In this document: positions 1 through 11,934 of the stretch, in pieces | Layout of the letters: each line of letters starts with the position of its first letter | Numbering within the stretch: the stretch's first letter is position 1 | DNA from: Stachybotrys elegans | Taxonomy: Eukaryota > Ascomycota > Sordariomycetes > Hypocreales > Stachybotryaceae | DNA length: 64,000 nt | Assembly (NCBI GenBank): GCA_020746835.1 | Contig: JAGPNK010000010.1 | Coordinates: 1,426,001-1,490,000 of the forward strand | Direction of reading: 5' to 3' | Position numbers and translations under genes: made by a program | Notes under the pieces: model-generated | The model's input: the letters and a program-made list of their open reading frames with translations, nothing else | What the model was told of the DNA's origin: nothing | Databases searched by the model: none

Positions 1-458
1 GCAACAAGAAGGCTGAAAAGAACATCGTCGCCGTCATCGTGGGTGCAGACCGCGTCGTGCGCAACGGCGACACGGCCAACAAGATCGGCACCTACCAGCT
101 CGCCGTCCTGGCCAAGTACCACGGCATCAAGTTCATCGTCGCGGCGCCAACGACGAGCATCGATCTCGAGACGGAAACGGGCGAGGGCATCAAGATTGAG
201 GAGCGTAAGCGCGAGGAGCTGACGCAGATCACTGGTGCTGTCATCAAGCCCGACGGTTCCGTCGACGAGACCACCAAGGTGCGTGTCGCCACGGCGGACC
301 AGCACATCGCCGTCTGGAACCCGGCGTTTGACGTGACGCCCGCCGAGCTTATTGACGCCGTGGTGACGGAGAAGGGCGTTGCGGAGAAGGGGGCCGACGG
401 CAAGTTTGACTTTAGCGGCATGATGCCGGAGCGCTGGGCGCAGGTTGTCGGTGCGTAA
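1..458 (+). CDS. MRI1: Methylthioribose-1-phosphate isomerase, 3' part (Mri1/MtnA)
   Basis: Partial: the 5' end lies outside the window. The reading frame is open from base 3 and ends at TAA 456-458, giving about 151 C-terminal residues. Mri1 converts 5-methylthioribose-1-phosphate to methylthioribulose-1-phosphate in the cytosolic methionine salvage pathway and belongs to the eIF2B-alpha-like fold. Visible hallmarks are [18 protein letters not shown] (the GADR...NGD..NKIGT signature, containing the family's catalytic Asp), then [17 protein letters not shown] and, further on, [14 protein letters not shown]. These match Mri1 better than eIF2B subunits. No intron is seen. The neighbour on the minus strand is convergent, with 199 bp between stop codons. 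The family assignment is firm; the full length cannot be judged. Confidence 0.93.
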   Translation, partial: NKKAEKNIVAVIVGADRVVRNGDTANKIGTYQLAVLAKYHGIKFIVAAPTTSIDLETETGEGIKIEERKREELTQITGAVIKPDGSVDETTKVRVATADQHIAVWNPAFDVTPAELIDAVVTEKGVAEKGADGKFDFSGMMPERWAQVVGA

Positions 459-657
459 GCTATAGAGGTGAGTGTAGATCTCAACGTCTGGAAGAGGAAC
501 AAAGAAAAGAAAAAGTGTTTTATATATAGCGAAGCGGGCACGGAAATCATGGAAAGCGATGGAACGGGTATCATGTATTCAAAACCGCTGGAGTAATTAG
601 ACCAGGGACGCTCTTCTCAACCAAGGGGTCCGATTTTGAATGCCATTCAGCAGCCAT

Positions 658-1933
658 CTACGCCTTGAGCGCGTGGAGGATCAGTTTCTGGAAGCCTTCC
701 ACCGCCGTCTCGAGGTCGCCGACTGTGAGGTTCTCGTTGGGGCCGTGTGCCACCAGGATGCTGCCAGGGCCGTACAGGTAGCGCGTGTGGTCGCCTGCCA
801 GGTTCGGGATGTCGGTGCCGTAGTTCATGACTGCCGTCTCAAAGCCTGCACTGATTAGCACACATCACTGATCACGACACCACGGGGTGGAGCTCACCAT
901 CGACATCACAGTCACAATCAACCGCACCGTAGGAGTGCGAGGAGATCAACTCAAACGCGTCCTCGTCTATCTCGTTGAGAATCTTCTGCACCCTCTCCCT
1001 GACAATCTCTCCACCCCCCTTCTCGGGGCCAATGGCAACCCGGATTGCGATCCCAGCACGCGCATGCTCGGGGACAACGTTGGCGGCGACACCACCCTCG
1101 AAACGGCCCAGGTTGAAGGTCGTGTTGCCGTAGAGATCGCTGCTGCCGAGGTCCGTGGCAAATATCTTGGCCATGGCATGCACCATGAGTTCGTTGGCCG
1201 ACTTGCCCAGCCAGGGGTAGCCGCTGTGCGAAGCAATGCCCTGAGCAACAATCTCACCGAAGAGACCGCCCTTGTGGCCACAGGCCAGCTTATTCTCGGT
1301 AGGCTCGCCAAAGATGACGGCATCAAAGGCCGGCTGCTCCGTCATGTTCTTGAGGGAGTCGCTGAAGTAGCGCATGCCGTCACCCGAGACCTCCTCGCCC
1401 ACGACGAACAGCAGCATGACGTCGGAGCCGTCAACCCTGTCGTGGCTGAGCAGGTCCTCGAGGGCAATGATGATGGCAGCCACGCTGCCCTTGGCGTCGA
1501 CGGATCCGCGTCCGCTGATCCTGGTATCCTTGGTGACGGGCCCATCCTCAATACCATAGTCAATGTGCGGAGGGACGACGTCGATGTGGCTCGTGACGAG
1601 GACCTTGGGGGTGGGGTTGCTGTCGCCGCGCCAGGCGACGACGTTGAAGCGCTCCTTGTCGCCCTGCGTGTTGTTGCGCTTGGGCACAAACTGGATGTCG
1701 GCGATGTAGCCCCTGTCGGTCAGGTACTCGACGACAAAGTTGCCCACGGCATTCTCGTTGCCGCTGACGGAGGGGATGGTGACGAGCGACTTGTGCAGGC
1801 TGAGCAGCTCGGAGCGGTACGAGGGCGCATCGTCGGGCACGAGGGCATGATGGCTGCCTGCCAGAGGCAGCTGCTCCGCTAGGCAGGCCCGCAGGCAGGT
1901 CGAGGCTACAATTGAGGCGATGACGGAACGCAT
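658..1933 (-). CDS. Secreted M20-family metallopeptidase (ArgE/DapE/CPS1-like)
   Basis: Two exons: 1933-898 and 845-658, with a 52-bp GT-AG intron at 846-897; 407 residues. The N-terminus [20 protein letters not shown] reads as a signal peptide, so the enzyme is probably secreted or vacuolar. M20 zinc-site motifs are in order: SHIDVVPP (His116, Asp118), [10 protein letters not shown] (Asp146, bridging metal), VGEEVSGDG (Glu180 general base, Glu181) and FGEPTEN (Glu210). The central His (SHSGYP, His236) belongs to the lid/dimer domain. The last metal ligand should be the exon-2 His in VAHGPNEN. The family removes acyl or amino-acid groups from amino acids or short peptides. Fungal genes of this type are often named acetylornithine deacetylase, but the signal peptide argues for an extracellular peptidase. 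The exact substrate is unknown. Confidence 0.9.
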
Positions 1934-4046
1934 TGGGGCGGTGGTTGGTCAATGGTGGCAGTGTTTTGGCAGCCCATGTCAAGGTCCATCATGAGCTTCA
2001 AGCTTCGGTGTGGAGTTGTGGTGCGTGCCGGAGCCGGCCGTTTAGTCATCCAATGGCTTATGCCGGCCGTTTCCGTAGCAGTGACGTAATTTGCCTACCC
2101 TGTACCGTCCATGGTGTGAGGGAGGGAGGATGAGTAAGGAATTTTAGACGGTAAGAAAAAGCAGCTACTCCGTATGCGTTTGCCGCCGCTCAAGAGGGGA
2201 CGGGAGGGACATGGGATTTGGAGATCGGTTTTTATGACAGGTCACGTAGATGACGCACAGCTTATGCGTGTGGCGTGCAGGAGAACGGCCCAGAGCAAAG
2301 GGTAACCATGTGCGAGTCTCATGCGAACCGTCTACCAATGGAAGAGGGCCAGAAGGGGAACTGCATATTTCGGAAATCCCGACGTGGGTTTTTGAGCAGT
2401 AGCATGCAGTTACGCATGGAGTATTATTATTATTTATTATCATATGGCTTAGGCATCGGTTCCTGCGGAACGGTGAGGCCAGCCCATCGAGATTCACATC
2501 GCATTCAGCGATGACTGAGCCAAATTCCGCACTGCCTTTCCGCCCATGCAACGGGATTCCGGGTTATCGCACGTTATCCCGCACTCGGCAAATAAATACA
2601 ATAAAAATAAAAGCACAACCAAACGGATGCCCAAGAAAGGGGAGGGCGTGTGCAGATGCCCACCGTATCGATCGGTGCATAAAAAGAACGCAACCGTGAC
2701 TGACGTCGACGACTCAGATTGCTCAAGCACTAACAGAGCGAGGACCCCTGGGCCTGTCAACATGCAGCCCAGGTCGCACACACCACCACCACACCTGCCA
2801 TCTTCGGCCTGCAAAAAGAAGTACTTACAGAAGCAAGGGGGAAGGGGAAAAAGAAAAGAAAAGAAACCCCACGTGGATGACGGGGCCTAACGCAAGTCCC
2901 CCCGTCAGCCAGCGCCAAAGATGCATGTTGCATGTACCTACTAATGTATGTAGGTGGTACACGAAGGAGGTTTAGTCCGGCGCCAGCGAGTTGGGAACTG
3001 ACAGAGCGACGGCTCGCGCGTGTTTTCCAGACGCAGGGGAAGCGATCCGGCCGAGTGGCTAGCCGGCCTACCTGAGATGAGGGTAATAAGGGGCAGGATG
3101 GAAAATTGCAGTAAATAAACAAATCGATAAAATAAGCATCGTGAACTCCGCGTGTGGTGGGATGCAAAAATTACAACAAGCATCACGAGATGACATGGCA
3201 CGACTCGTACAGCGTCTGTGTGTAAATGGCTGTTATTTTCATTGCCCAGTATTTTCAGATCCCCACTCCAGTTCCGAACCCCTCGCAGGCTACCATAATG
3301 TACAAAACTATGGAAGAGTTGAAGCTAAAGAGGCCAAAAAGATATCCCCCAGTTGGGCATCACTGGAGGGGCCTCTCGACGTTATTAGCTGTTCCATCCG
3401 TCCGGACGCCTCCTCTCCGTCCTCCCCCGGAAGCCTTGAGCCGAATAAGATATAAAAAGATGCCATGTAACCAATGTGAACGCCATGAAATGCTCACCAC
3501 GAATTCCACTGCAGATGCGCCAACCTCCCCACGTATAGCCAATGTCGATGTGTTATGTGTAATGTTATTCGTCAAGTCCCCGCAACCAGGCCCCTTCGCT
3601 TGTGTTGCTGATGCATGCTTGCCGTGTGCTGTGCCCATATCAATGCTGCCTAGAAGCCGGGCGTAATAAAAAGAAGAAAGGGATTTGCGAGAATCGAAAG
3701 GTGAGTAAAGCCAAGTCGAAACCAGAAAGAATCCAGCAGATAGAGTACAGTCGTAAAAGTATGGTCCCAAGGTGGGAGGCAGAGTAAGGTAATGGGCCAC
3801 TCGGAGTCGTGGTTCCGAGGTCGCAAGAACGTTGAAGCGCCTTAGGCGCGGGTATCATGCCCTTGACCGGGCGGTAAAGTAAATAGTCAATAAGAAGAAT
3901 TGGGATGCGGGCCTCACACCAGGTCCGACTTTTTCTTAAGGTGGTGGATGGTCGTGGTAGCAATAGATGGGGCCGATCTTGGTTGGTCTCGTCGACTGCT
4001 GCAAGAATCATACGCAGCTGATGATTGGCGGCAGACTCTCATGTCT
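1934..4046. other. Intergenic, about 2.1 kb
   Basis: This lies between two minus-strand genes: upstream DNA of the M20 peptidase and downstream DNA of the SCOCO gene. It is AT-richer than the coding parts, with runs such as the TAT/TTA stretch near 2420-2450. One TACTCCGTA motif lies at 2166-2174. No open frame here has coding character. Confidence 0.6.
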
Positions 4047-4594
4047 TCATTTTTTGCCGCGGCTGCTTGATGCTGTGATCTTGCTGGTGCTCATCAGGTC
4101 GCCAATGTATTTTTGCAAAAACTTGTTGTTGCTGTCGAGCTTGTCGTGTTCCTCGCGCACAGCCTCGATGCGGTTGAAAATGGTGAGGAGCGAGTCTTGG
4201 AGTGCCTTTGCATGTCTGTGCGACTCGTGTCAGCTCCATTGTCTGGTTGCTGCCGGGCTGCAACATCCACATACCTTCTCAATTCTTCACGCGCTTCCTT
4301 GCCCATCTTGTCAATGTCCTCGCTACTGCGTCGGGGGCTCATGGAGCGGACATCGTCGGGACCAAAATCGGCCTCGATGGGCCCGACAGCCGAGCTGTTA
4401 CGCGGAACGACGAGCGGACCGCTGCTCTTTCGGGTGGGGAGGTGAGGGCGCATCGGCACGGGTTGGTGAATCGCGGGTTCGGTCTCGTGATCGTTGCCAT
4501 TGTGACAGGATGACGACGACGAGGTCGAAGAACTAGATCGCTCGATTGGGTGACGGTGAGGAGCGTCCGGGGACTGAAGATCGTGTTCCGACAT
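4047..4594 (-). CDS. SCOCO-like short coiled-coil protein (Slo1/SCOC family)
   Basis: Two exons: 4594-4275 and 4215-4047, with a 59-bp intron (GTATGT...CACAG, 4216-4274); 162 residues. The first two thirds are low-complexity Ser/Pro/His-rich sequence with possible phospho-sites (MSPRRSSEDID). The C-terminus holds the recognisable domain: a heptad-type helix beginning HAKALQDSLLTIFNRIEAV, continuing with EEHDKLDSNN and ending KFLQKYIGDLM. This matches the short coiled-coil (SCOCO) pattern. Metazoan SCOC binds the Arl1 GTPase at the Golgi and yeast Slo1 binds Arl3. The inferred role is therefore an Arl effector in Golgi traffic. Assignment rests on a short motif; a generic coiled-coil protein is the alternative. 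Plus-strand purine richness upstream suggests a long pyrimidine-rich leader for this minus-strand gene. Confidence 0.72.
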
Positions 4595-5051
4595 GTTGAC
4601 CCTGGACGAGTGCTGCCAACAAATGGTGTGCCCGAACGAGTTTTGTTCAGAGGCTGTTAGTCGAGGATGCGATGGTGGCTCGGCGGACTCGACAATCGCC
4701 CTCGGCGGTTCGCTGCGAAGCTAGGTGACGGTTTCGTTACGTCGTGTGTGATGTTATTCGAGGAGCGTGTATTAGGGTACTGGGCGAGCCCGAAAGATTA
4801 TCGAGCGGCGCCGTAGCCCGGCAGCGAGAGCGGCGGGCAGAGGGGAGAGGATTTGCTGGTAAGCGACCGAGACGAAGAGAAGGCGTCACGATGGACAAGT
4901 GACGATGGTGGTTCTGGGCACCGAACAGCTGTTGAGGTGCAGGAAAGTCGGCAGGCGACGATGGGGAGCAGAGACCTCGTCGGAGGAGGAAGAGTCAAGA
5001 AGAGGTCTGAAGAGTCAGGGTGGGAGACGATGGGATGAAGAGGAGCGGACT

Positions 5052-5083
5052 AGGTAGGTGGTGGTGGTGGTGGTGGTGGTGGA
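5052..5083. repeat. (GGT)n microsatellite
   Basis: About ten tandem GGT units directly follow a TAGGTA. They lie in non-coding DNA upstream of the SCOCO gene, which reads the other way. Confidence 0.9.
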
Positions 5084-5907
5084 TTAGACTAATAGGTCCC
5101 GTCAGTCGGAAGAGGTACCTTCGCAGGTACTGGGCCAGGGACGGGCAAATGACGGGTGTGAGGCAAACAGTACGGTGATGGTACGGGTTCCAAAAAGAGG
5201 GAAAAAGAGGGGCGATGCGATGGCGGCCGGTGGGAGAGACCCCCAATGATAACATGCACCCAGGCAGCGAAGAGGCCTGGAGAGAAAGTAACAGGTAACA
5301 GGCAGACGGAACTGGGAGGAGGCGACCGGAGTGGGAACCTAAATGAGGTTGGGGCGGCCGAGAGTACCTGTGTCTGGGTACCTGTACCTCTGACATGGGA
5401 AGGGGGGATGGCGTCTTGGCAGCACTCCGAAGCAGCCAGCGAAGCGCTGGAAGGGAATTGTCGTGGGCGTGGGCGTGGCCTTCAAGTCAGGGGAGATGGC
5501 GCCAAGGACCCGCCCTTTGCAGGTTTGTACCCGTCCGTTAGGTACCCGGACCTCTGGCCTCGTTTTCAGAGGTACCCCTCCGCCCACCACGCGCAGGAAG
5601 GTACATGGGATTACTGAGATAGGACCCTGCAAAGAGGTGCGCTAGGCGGCAGCCCTGGGCGGCCCAAATGGATTCGAAATCTCTCTCTCTTCAGCACATC
5701 CATCCATTCGTCTCTTACACCCTCCCCACAGCAGAACTGGGCCACACCCTGGCCGAGGGCTGGCAGAGGGCTGGCTCTACTGTGCGAGGGTGCGCTTGGC
5801 GGACACGGAGGACGGTCCAGCGTCGTGCAGGGCGACAAGGGCATGGGCAATTGGTGGAAGGCTTGATGGGCAAGATGAACGGCAAGATGGACAATACGTT
5901 TAGGAGA

Positions 5908-5936
5908 GATGACGATGATGATGATGATGATGATGA
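5908..5936. repeat. (GAT)n microsatellite
   Basis: About nine GAT/GAC units in tandem in non-coding DNA. On the minus strand the same tract reads ATC. Confidence 0.9.
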
Positions 5937-6857
5937 GACAGACCGGTGTCAAGGGACCCTACACATGTGCTGGGCGTCGTGACGGGGGAGCACACAGTAT
6001 ATGGGGTCATGGACGTCAAGATGTGCACAGCGAGCGCACATGCCACCGACTATCATGACTATCAGTGGCTCAGATGATATCACAGCCGGCCGAGGGAGGG
6101 GAGAACGAGGTAGGACAGGAATGACGGGGGTGGCCATGGCCATGGCTAGGTAAGGGCTTTTTGCCCTTGACCGACAGTTTTGGCCATGGAAGGAATAATG
6201 GGACAGTACCAAGAATTGCAATGAAGATCCAGAGTGAGGCTCAACAAGAATTTCTTACGAAGAAAACAGGTAGCAATGGGAGGATATCACGAGGGATGCG
6301 GTCTGGTGGAGAGAGAGGGGGCGCGACAAAGAGATTGCCATGCCGACAGTACATGCTGTCCTGTACACTCTGTGCACGTCGCCTCGCCTCGCCGCCCCGT
6401 CCCACCATGAACCCGTGGAAAGGTATAACCAGGGGGTGTGCACCGAGGAGGGAGTGCGTCCGTTGAGCACAAGAAAGGAGACGGACAGCGAGGCTAAGTG
6501 TGCGCAGAAGAACTAAGAGAAGGACGAGAAGAAGAATCGGAAACCAAGTCGCTGGCGCCCCCCTCTATGCGCCGCGCACATCGCATATGGATCTTGACCG
6601 AAAAGCCGATGAGGACCCTGGGATCTCGCCGTTCCCACCCTTCCCTCCCTCCCTCACAACCCAGGACGGGGGTGCCGTATGGGAGTTGCCTAGTGGAAAA
6701 AGAAAAAGGTGATGGGTGCCAGCGCCAGAGAAGGAAAGGAAGCCCAAAGAGAAACAAGAGAGCAAAGGTAACGGGATGGATCCGATCTGCGCAACCTGAA
6801 ATAGGCCAAGACGTGACCCCCCGCTTTCCAGCCAAGTACCGGTAATTTTGGACTTGT

Positions 6858-6876
6858 CCCCCCCCCCCCCCCCCCC
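6858..6876. repeat. Homopolymer run of 19 C
   Basis: Nineteen consecutive cytosines on the plus strand in non-coding DNA. The length is likely variable between isolates and prone to sequencing error. Confidence 0.95.
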
Positions 6877-9800
6877 TTCTATTTTGCCAATCTGTGCGCT
6901 TGCACATCTCTCTGAAGAGGGCCGGCCAAACTGTGAATTTCCTCGTCGTCCACGCGACCCCGGCCCCCCCATCTGACCCTTCGGGGCAATTCGCTAGATG
7001 ACAGAAGCAGAAGAGGAGAGGCGGGTGAGATGAGGTACCTAAATAGGACCGTAGAAATTTCGGTGCAATGAAACTGGATCTTGGAATCTGCTTCGGCCGA
7101 GGCGCCTTGCGCCATCATTGCCCAGTCATTATGATCGCAGGCAGTGCAAGATATGACAGGTGACTGCCTGCCTGCCTGCCCGTTCAGCGGATAGGGATGG
7201 CACGCCCCCTCCATCCTTTTTCGCCCAGCCCAGTGACGCAATGAAGGCGAGGACTCGAAAAGTGGACTGGGCGCATTTGCCGATTTCTCGCTTTTCGCCT
7301 TCGAGCAAACACCAACAATGCCATCACAGGGCTTCCTCACCGTTGACTAGTAAGAGAAGGAAACTTTACGGCAGTCAGCAGGCGCAGTGGCTTCCGGAGC
7401 GGCGGCATGTGTCTGCAGGGAAGCTCCCCGGAGCGGTAGCGTTTTGACCCTCCCCAACTACCATGTTAATGTACAGTACATGTAGGTAGGTGTATCTGCA
7501 TGTGCGTACATGAAGGATTGCAGAACGACCCCGTGACCCCAAGACACGGGATCCGAAGAGGAACATCAGAACGGAGGTGGCAATACAGGTCCTCATCCGT
7601 CCCGACGGGTTCCGTTTGGTGGCTGGTTTTTTTCTCAACACGAGGAATAGGCTTCTCTCTTTTTAGTTTTTTATTTTTGCCTTTTTACAATACGTCACAA
7701 TGCACATCATTCATTGCCGGCAAGGCAAGAAAGATGGGCAGTGAGACGCTTTCTCTTACACTGGTTTGGGACGGCGAGCGACGATCAGCGAGAGAGAAGA
7801 AAAAAAGGCGGCCTCCGTTGCGAACAAACCACCACCACTGTGGGCGGTCCGATACACTGGCCCCCTCTGCTCCTCCTCCCATCGACCCTAATGGATGGTT
7901 GATCGTCGCTCGTTTTGTGTTGCGGTGAAGGAGGGGGTGAGAGGTCGCTGTTTGCTGTTGTTCCCACGAGGCCATCGTGGTCCACCGCCCCCTCCGTTTG
8001 GCCACTCTCAACGGTTTCTGCGCCAGCACCGAAACACTAACAGTAACAACCTAGAGATAGTACGAGACGCCGTGTCTGTCAAGCGCTGCCGTTGCGCGCG
8101 CGACGCAACAAACAACCATAAAAGACAAAGGTCAAGAGGAGGGACTTTCTTCCTTCCTGTGCGGGGGGAGCTCGACGGGAAAGGAAGAATGGCCACACTG
8201 ACCTCCCGTTGGCTGGCGCCCGGCGAGCTCTGATGTCATGGATCGAGTCATGTGCCTTTTCTCTCCCCACAGCCCTATGACTCCCTGCAAGTGAGCCAGA
8301 AAAAAAGAAAAAAAAAGTACCAGCAGCAACAGCACTGGTGGTGGCCATTGCGGGTGCGCCACTTCGTATAGTGCTCCGTTTTCGTGTTGACTGTGGCACA
8401 GCACAGAGGCAGAACTGCTATCTATCGATGGGTTCTTTCGCAGGTCGCAATCAACGCCCATGCGGGTCCTGGTCGAACATCACGATACCTTCACTTGCTA
8501 CTCCATGCTTACGGAGCTGACAAGTCTACTGGTTCGCAGATAGGTCCGATTCCGCAGTGGCCCGCCTCGTTCCACCCCCTAAGATTGACAGCATGGCCCT
8601 GGAATGGCATCCAGATTGCGATGGGCATCGTCAATAACCCTGGGGCTTATCCTCATACACCTACCTGCCACACAACTGACTTCGTCTCTCTTGTCCATCG
8701 TCGAGGTTCCCCACACGGAGATTCTGCCGCTGACACACACACACCTTACCTCCCCCCATTCTCGTGCCTCGACTTCTGGCATTCCATTGGCTTCTGCTCC
8801 CTGCCTCTTTATCCTATCACGGCGGCTGAGCGCAGCTTCTCTTGGCGTTTCGCCCGGGCAAGCGCTTCTTGGTGTCTTATTCGTCTCTCATCACCTCGAC
8901 TTGTGTCTTCAACGTCGCACGGCGCGCATCTGGCCTTTGATCTATCGTCTTGTGCTCAGCTTGTCCTCTGCATGCGTCCACCGTCTTGGATAGCCCCTCT
9001 TACTCGTGTCACGTCGGTGTATGCACAGGATGGATAGTCGTATGGAACTATCGAATATTGCGACTCGACGCCCATCCCTCCCTTTGGATGGGGAAACTGA
9101 CATTAGCTGTTTGAGCCTCTCCGTCCACCCACCCTGCCGCTCGTTATTTCCAGTCCGTCGCCATCCGTTTTGTACTGTAGACTTCGCTTCCCTTCCCACC
9201 TCTTGGCTCTCCACCGAGCAGCACCGCATTTCTCACAAGTCCCTTCTCCACCTTCTCCTCTCTCTCCCTTGTTGTGTGTCGGGGCCAGGCGACGATCGCC
9301 AGCCGTTGCGGGAAAATGGGAAATGCCTCGTTTGCATCCATCCATTCATCCCATCCTCTTTACCCTTCACCCACCCTTGCCCGCGCACCGCCCAGACACA
9401 CAGCAACAAGACGCAATACAGTGTCGTACAGTGTCCGTCTGCCTATCTCTCGCCGGCCCCCTCCCTTGTCCTGTCCTCCTTGTCCTCCTTGCCCTCCTTG
9501 CGTCCTGGGTCTGCGCATCTCAGGCCAATGATGGCAGCCGGATGGCATGCGGTATTGGGCCGCTTCATCCGCCCATGCGACGTCTGTGCCGCCTGTCACG
9601 ATGCCGCTCGCGCCCCCCATCCGACCCTCCAACCCTTTCAGATGCCCCTCCGGAATCTCTTGACCGCTTCTTCCACTTGAGCCCGTCGACCTCGTGCTGC
9701 CCTTGCCCTGTGGCTTTGATGCTATCATGACCACCTCTGCGTCCTGGCGCATCGCAATATGCGCCATGCACGCCTTGACATGTCAGAGGCCACCTGTATC

Positions 9801-11562
9801 GTCTCCGCCACGTGCCTCTCTTTTTAGTGCAGTTGGGCATGCATGCGCACGCGTTGCCCATCGTTGTGGGGAGCGTTGAGACGAGAGACGAAACCCCGCG
9901 GATGGTCTCGCAAGCTTCCGCTCCCATCACCCATCGACGGCGCCATGTAGTTCTGGCCAGCGATCCATGGTATTCTTGTTCAGCTGCAGCAGCTCTCCCT
10001 CTTTGCATCTTGTCCGTCGTCTTAGCTGGCACTCGGTGTGGGGCGTGCAAAGTCATGTCGTTGTTGATCTCTTATTATCATGCCACTTGGTGATACTGAG
10101 CCCGGCAGTCTTGTTTATTATCGCGACAGAGGAGGGCAAGCTTGATCGACAGTGGTGCATGGCTACGTCTTCCGTGGCTCACCATCACAGTCTGACAGGT
10201 GGCTTTGCAAGCGCATACAGTATGCAGCCATGTCAGGATGATGTATCGCTACTTCAACGGTAGTCTTGAGTTGGCTGGTCCAGCAAACCATGGAGCAGAA
10301 ACGAACGGTTTCGGCGCCCCTCCCACCTACGGATCCTATTGCAGGCTGCCCAGAAAGGGTTGCGAGAGTCATTCCAGCCGGCCTTTGCTAAGACGGGTGC
10401 CTGCAGCGACGTTCCGATCCGTGTCATCCTCGACATACCTTCCACCTTGTCAAGGTTGAGGTGTGTCCCCTCGTGGAGAGAAGATAAGGTATTCCTTGTC
10501 CCGTTTACTTACCTCTCCCATGTACTATCGTCAGCTCTCCGGAGAAGACGGGCGGGAGACCCAGTATACCATCTATAACCGCCATAGACTATGATACAAG
10601 ACCTTCGCTCTCGCATGGTAACCCCCCCACAAGCCATGACAGGGACGGCAGGGACAGAACAAGGCTGAGGATCCCAGGATTCAGGGTGCCGCAGGTGCCA
10701 GACAAAGACGCGGGCTCGGTGGGCCAACTTGCCAGTCCAAAACCTGTAATGATCAAATGTCACCGTTGGTACTGCATCTTGGAGTAATTTTGGGACCGGG
10801 GCAGCAACCGTGCCGGGCGGGTATGGCATTCTCGGCGTTTCCAAAAGACAGACTTCCACGCCCACACGCAGGGTCTTTTCATCCCTGGCACTTTGAGTGG
10901 TGCCAACCCCACAAATGAGAGGAGAGGAGACCCCGGGGGGGAGCTGCCCTTCTTACTCTTTTTCTCCTTCTCGCATCAGCGTGTTGGGGGGTTTCCTTGA
11001 TTTCCATTTCAATAGTTCATGAGCACAGGCAGCTGGTGGTGTGAGGTGGTGGGGGGAAAGGGATCAGCAGTCGTGTCCACGGATCTACACCTCGGCAACG
11101 AACAAAGGGACAGGCAGGCAATGTGTGTGTGAGAGAAGAGGCGGTAGCGCAGAGGCGGAGTGGTGCGCATCGTTTTCTGTTCGATGCCTATCCTGCTATG
11201 CGGTGCTCGGCGTTCGGCTGCTAGCATGCTGGAAGCGAGAAGAGGATGTGCAAATCTCCTTCATGTTTCAAAGGGTGCCTTGGGGGTAGGTCTCAACAGC
11301 GCAGATTAGTCTGACACAATGCCGTCATTGCTCAGGGTGGAAACCAGCTTCGGTTTTTATTACGGAGCGCAAATCCGCCATCCGTTTTCCCAAAACCCTG
11401 TATTCTGTTTCGGGACGAGGTGTCGGCGGCGATCCTGTCTGGATCCGGTCGTCGATGGTCTTGGTCAATCTGCCTAGGGGTCTGTGATCGACCTACTACG
11501 TCGTAGAGGGTTTCGAGTTGCTGCTCGGCAGCGGCTAAGCTGTCAAGGCTGTCATGGGCTAG

Positions 11563-11934
11563 CTATGATGTCGTCGTGTCGGTGTGTATGCGCTGCAGAT
11601 CTTGGTTCAGGTTGATTGACCGAGGGGTGTCCATGGTGGAATACGAGATAGACTGGAGCATATCTGAGTCGAAACGTGGTTGCATGGACGTGGTGGAAGA
11701 AGACGCAGGCTGTTCATGGTTTAGTTTGGAATTGGTACAGGGTAGGCATTTGGCATCAACCACGTTCGAAGAAACACCAGCATTTGATGGTGCACCATTT
11801 TTAGGTTTGACATGAGAAGATGTCAGATTTCGAGAGAATTCATGAACAAGAGCTATGCGTCCTGGTTGGAGAATGAGAACATGCTGTGGCAGAGTCATGC
11901 TCATGATGAAGGGATTAATTGTGCGTCTACGCAT
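11563..11934 (-). CDS. Possible small hypothetical protein
   Basis: Open frame from ATG 11934-11932 to TAG 11563-11565, 123 residues, with an in-frame TAA just upstream. No family is recognised. The product is Ser/Thr/Asn/Pro-rich with five cysteines or fewer and no signal peptide or membrane segment. Support is codon-level only: third positions are mostly C or T along the frame, which non-coding frames nearby do not show. It may be a lone exon, a small orphan gene or chance. Confidence 0.28.
   Translation of the reverse strand: MRRRTINPFIMSMTLPQHVLILQPGRIALVHEFSRNLTSSHVKPKNGAPSNAGVSSNVVDAKCLPCTNSKLNHEQPASSSTTSMQPRFDSDMLQSISYSTMDTPRSINLNQDLQRIHTDTTTS

Larger units (their letters stand above)
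4595..11562. other. Gene-sparse region, about 7 kb
   Basis: No exon chain with coding character was found on either strand. From about 4.8 to 6.8 kb the plus strand is rich in GA/GG tracts; from about 8.6 to 10 kb it is rich in CT tracts. Such asymmetry often marks leader or promoter DNA, read leftward and rightward respectively. Open frames of 100-220 codons in the CT-rich part are Ser/Pro/Leu/Arg-rich by-products of composition. The region holds several simple repeats and a cluster of GGTAC motifs (listed separately). Long untranslated leaders or non-coding RNAs are possible but cannot be shown. Confidence 0.55.

Noticed and set aside
887..1882. Long plus-strand frame opposite the M20 peptidase
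   Set aside because: It is the antisense shadow of the conserved peptidase frame, Val/Gly/Asp-rich as expected from GC-rich antisense.
8384..9680. Overlapping plus-strand open frames of 190-225 codons
   Set aside because: They are Ser/Pro/Leu/Arg-rich because the DNA is CT-rich, several frames are open at once, and no domain or start context supports any.
10509..10865. Minus-strand open frame of 118 codons
   Set aside because: Third-position bias is weak, there is no family resemblance and no neighbouring exons.
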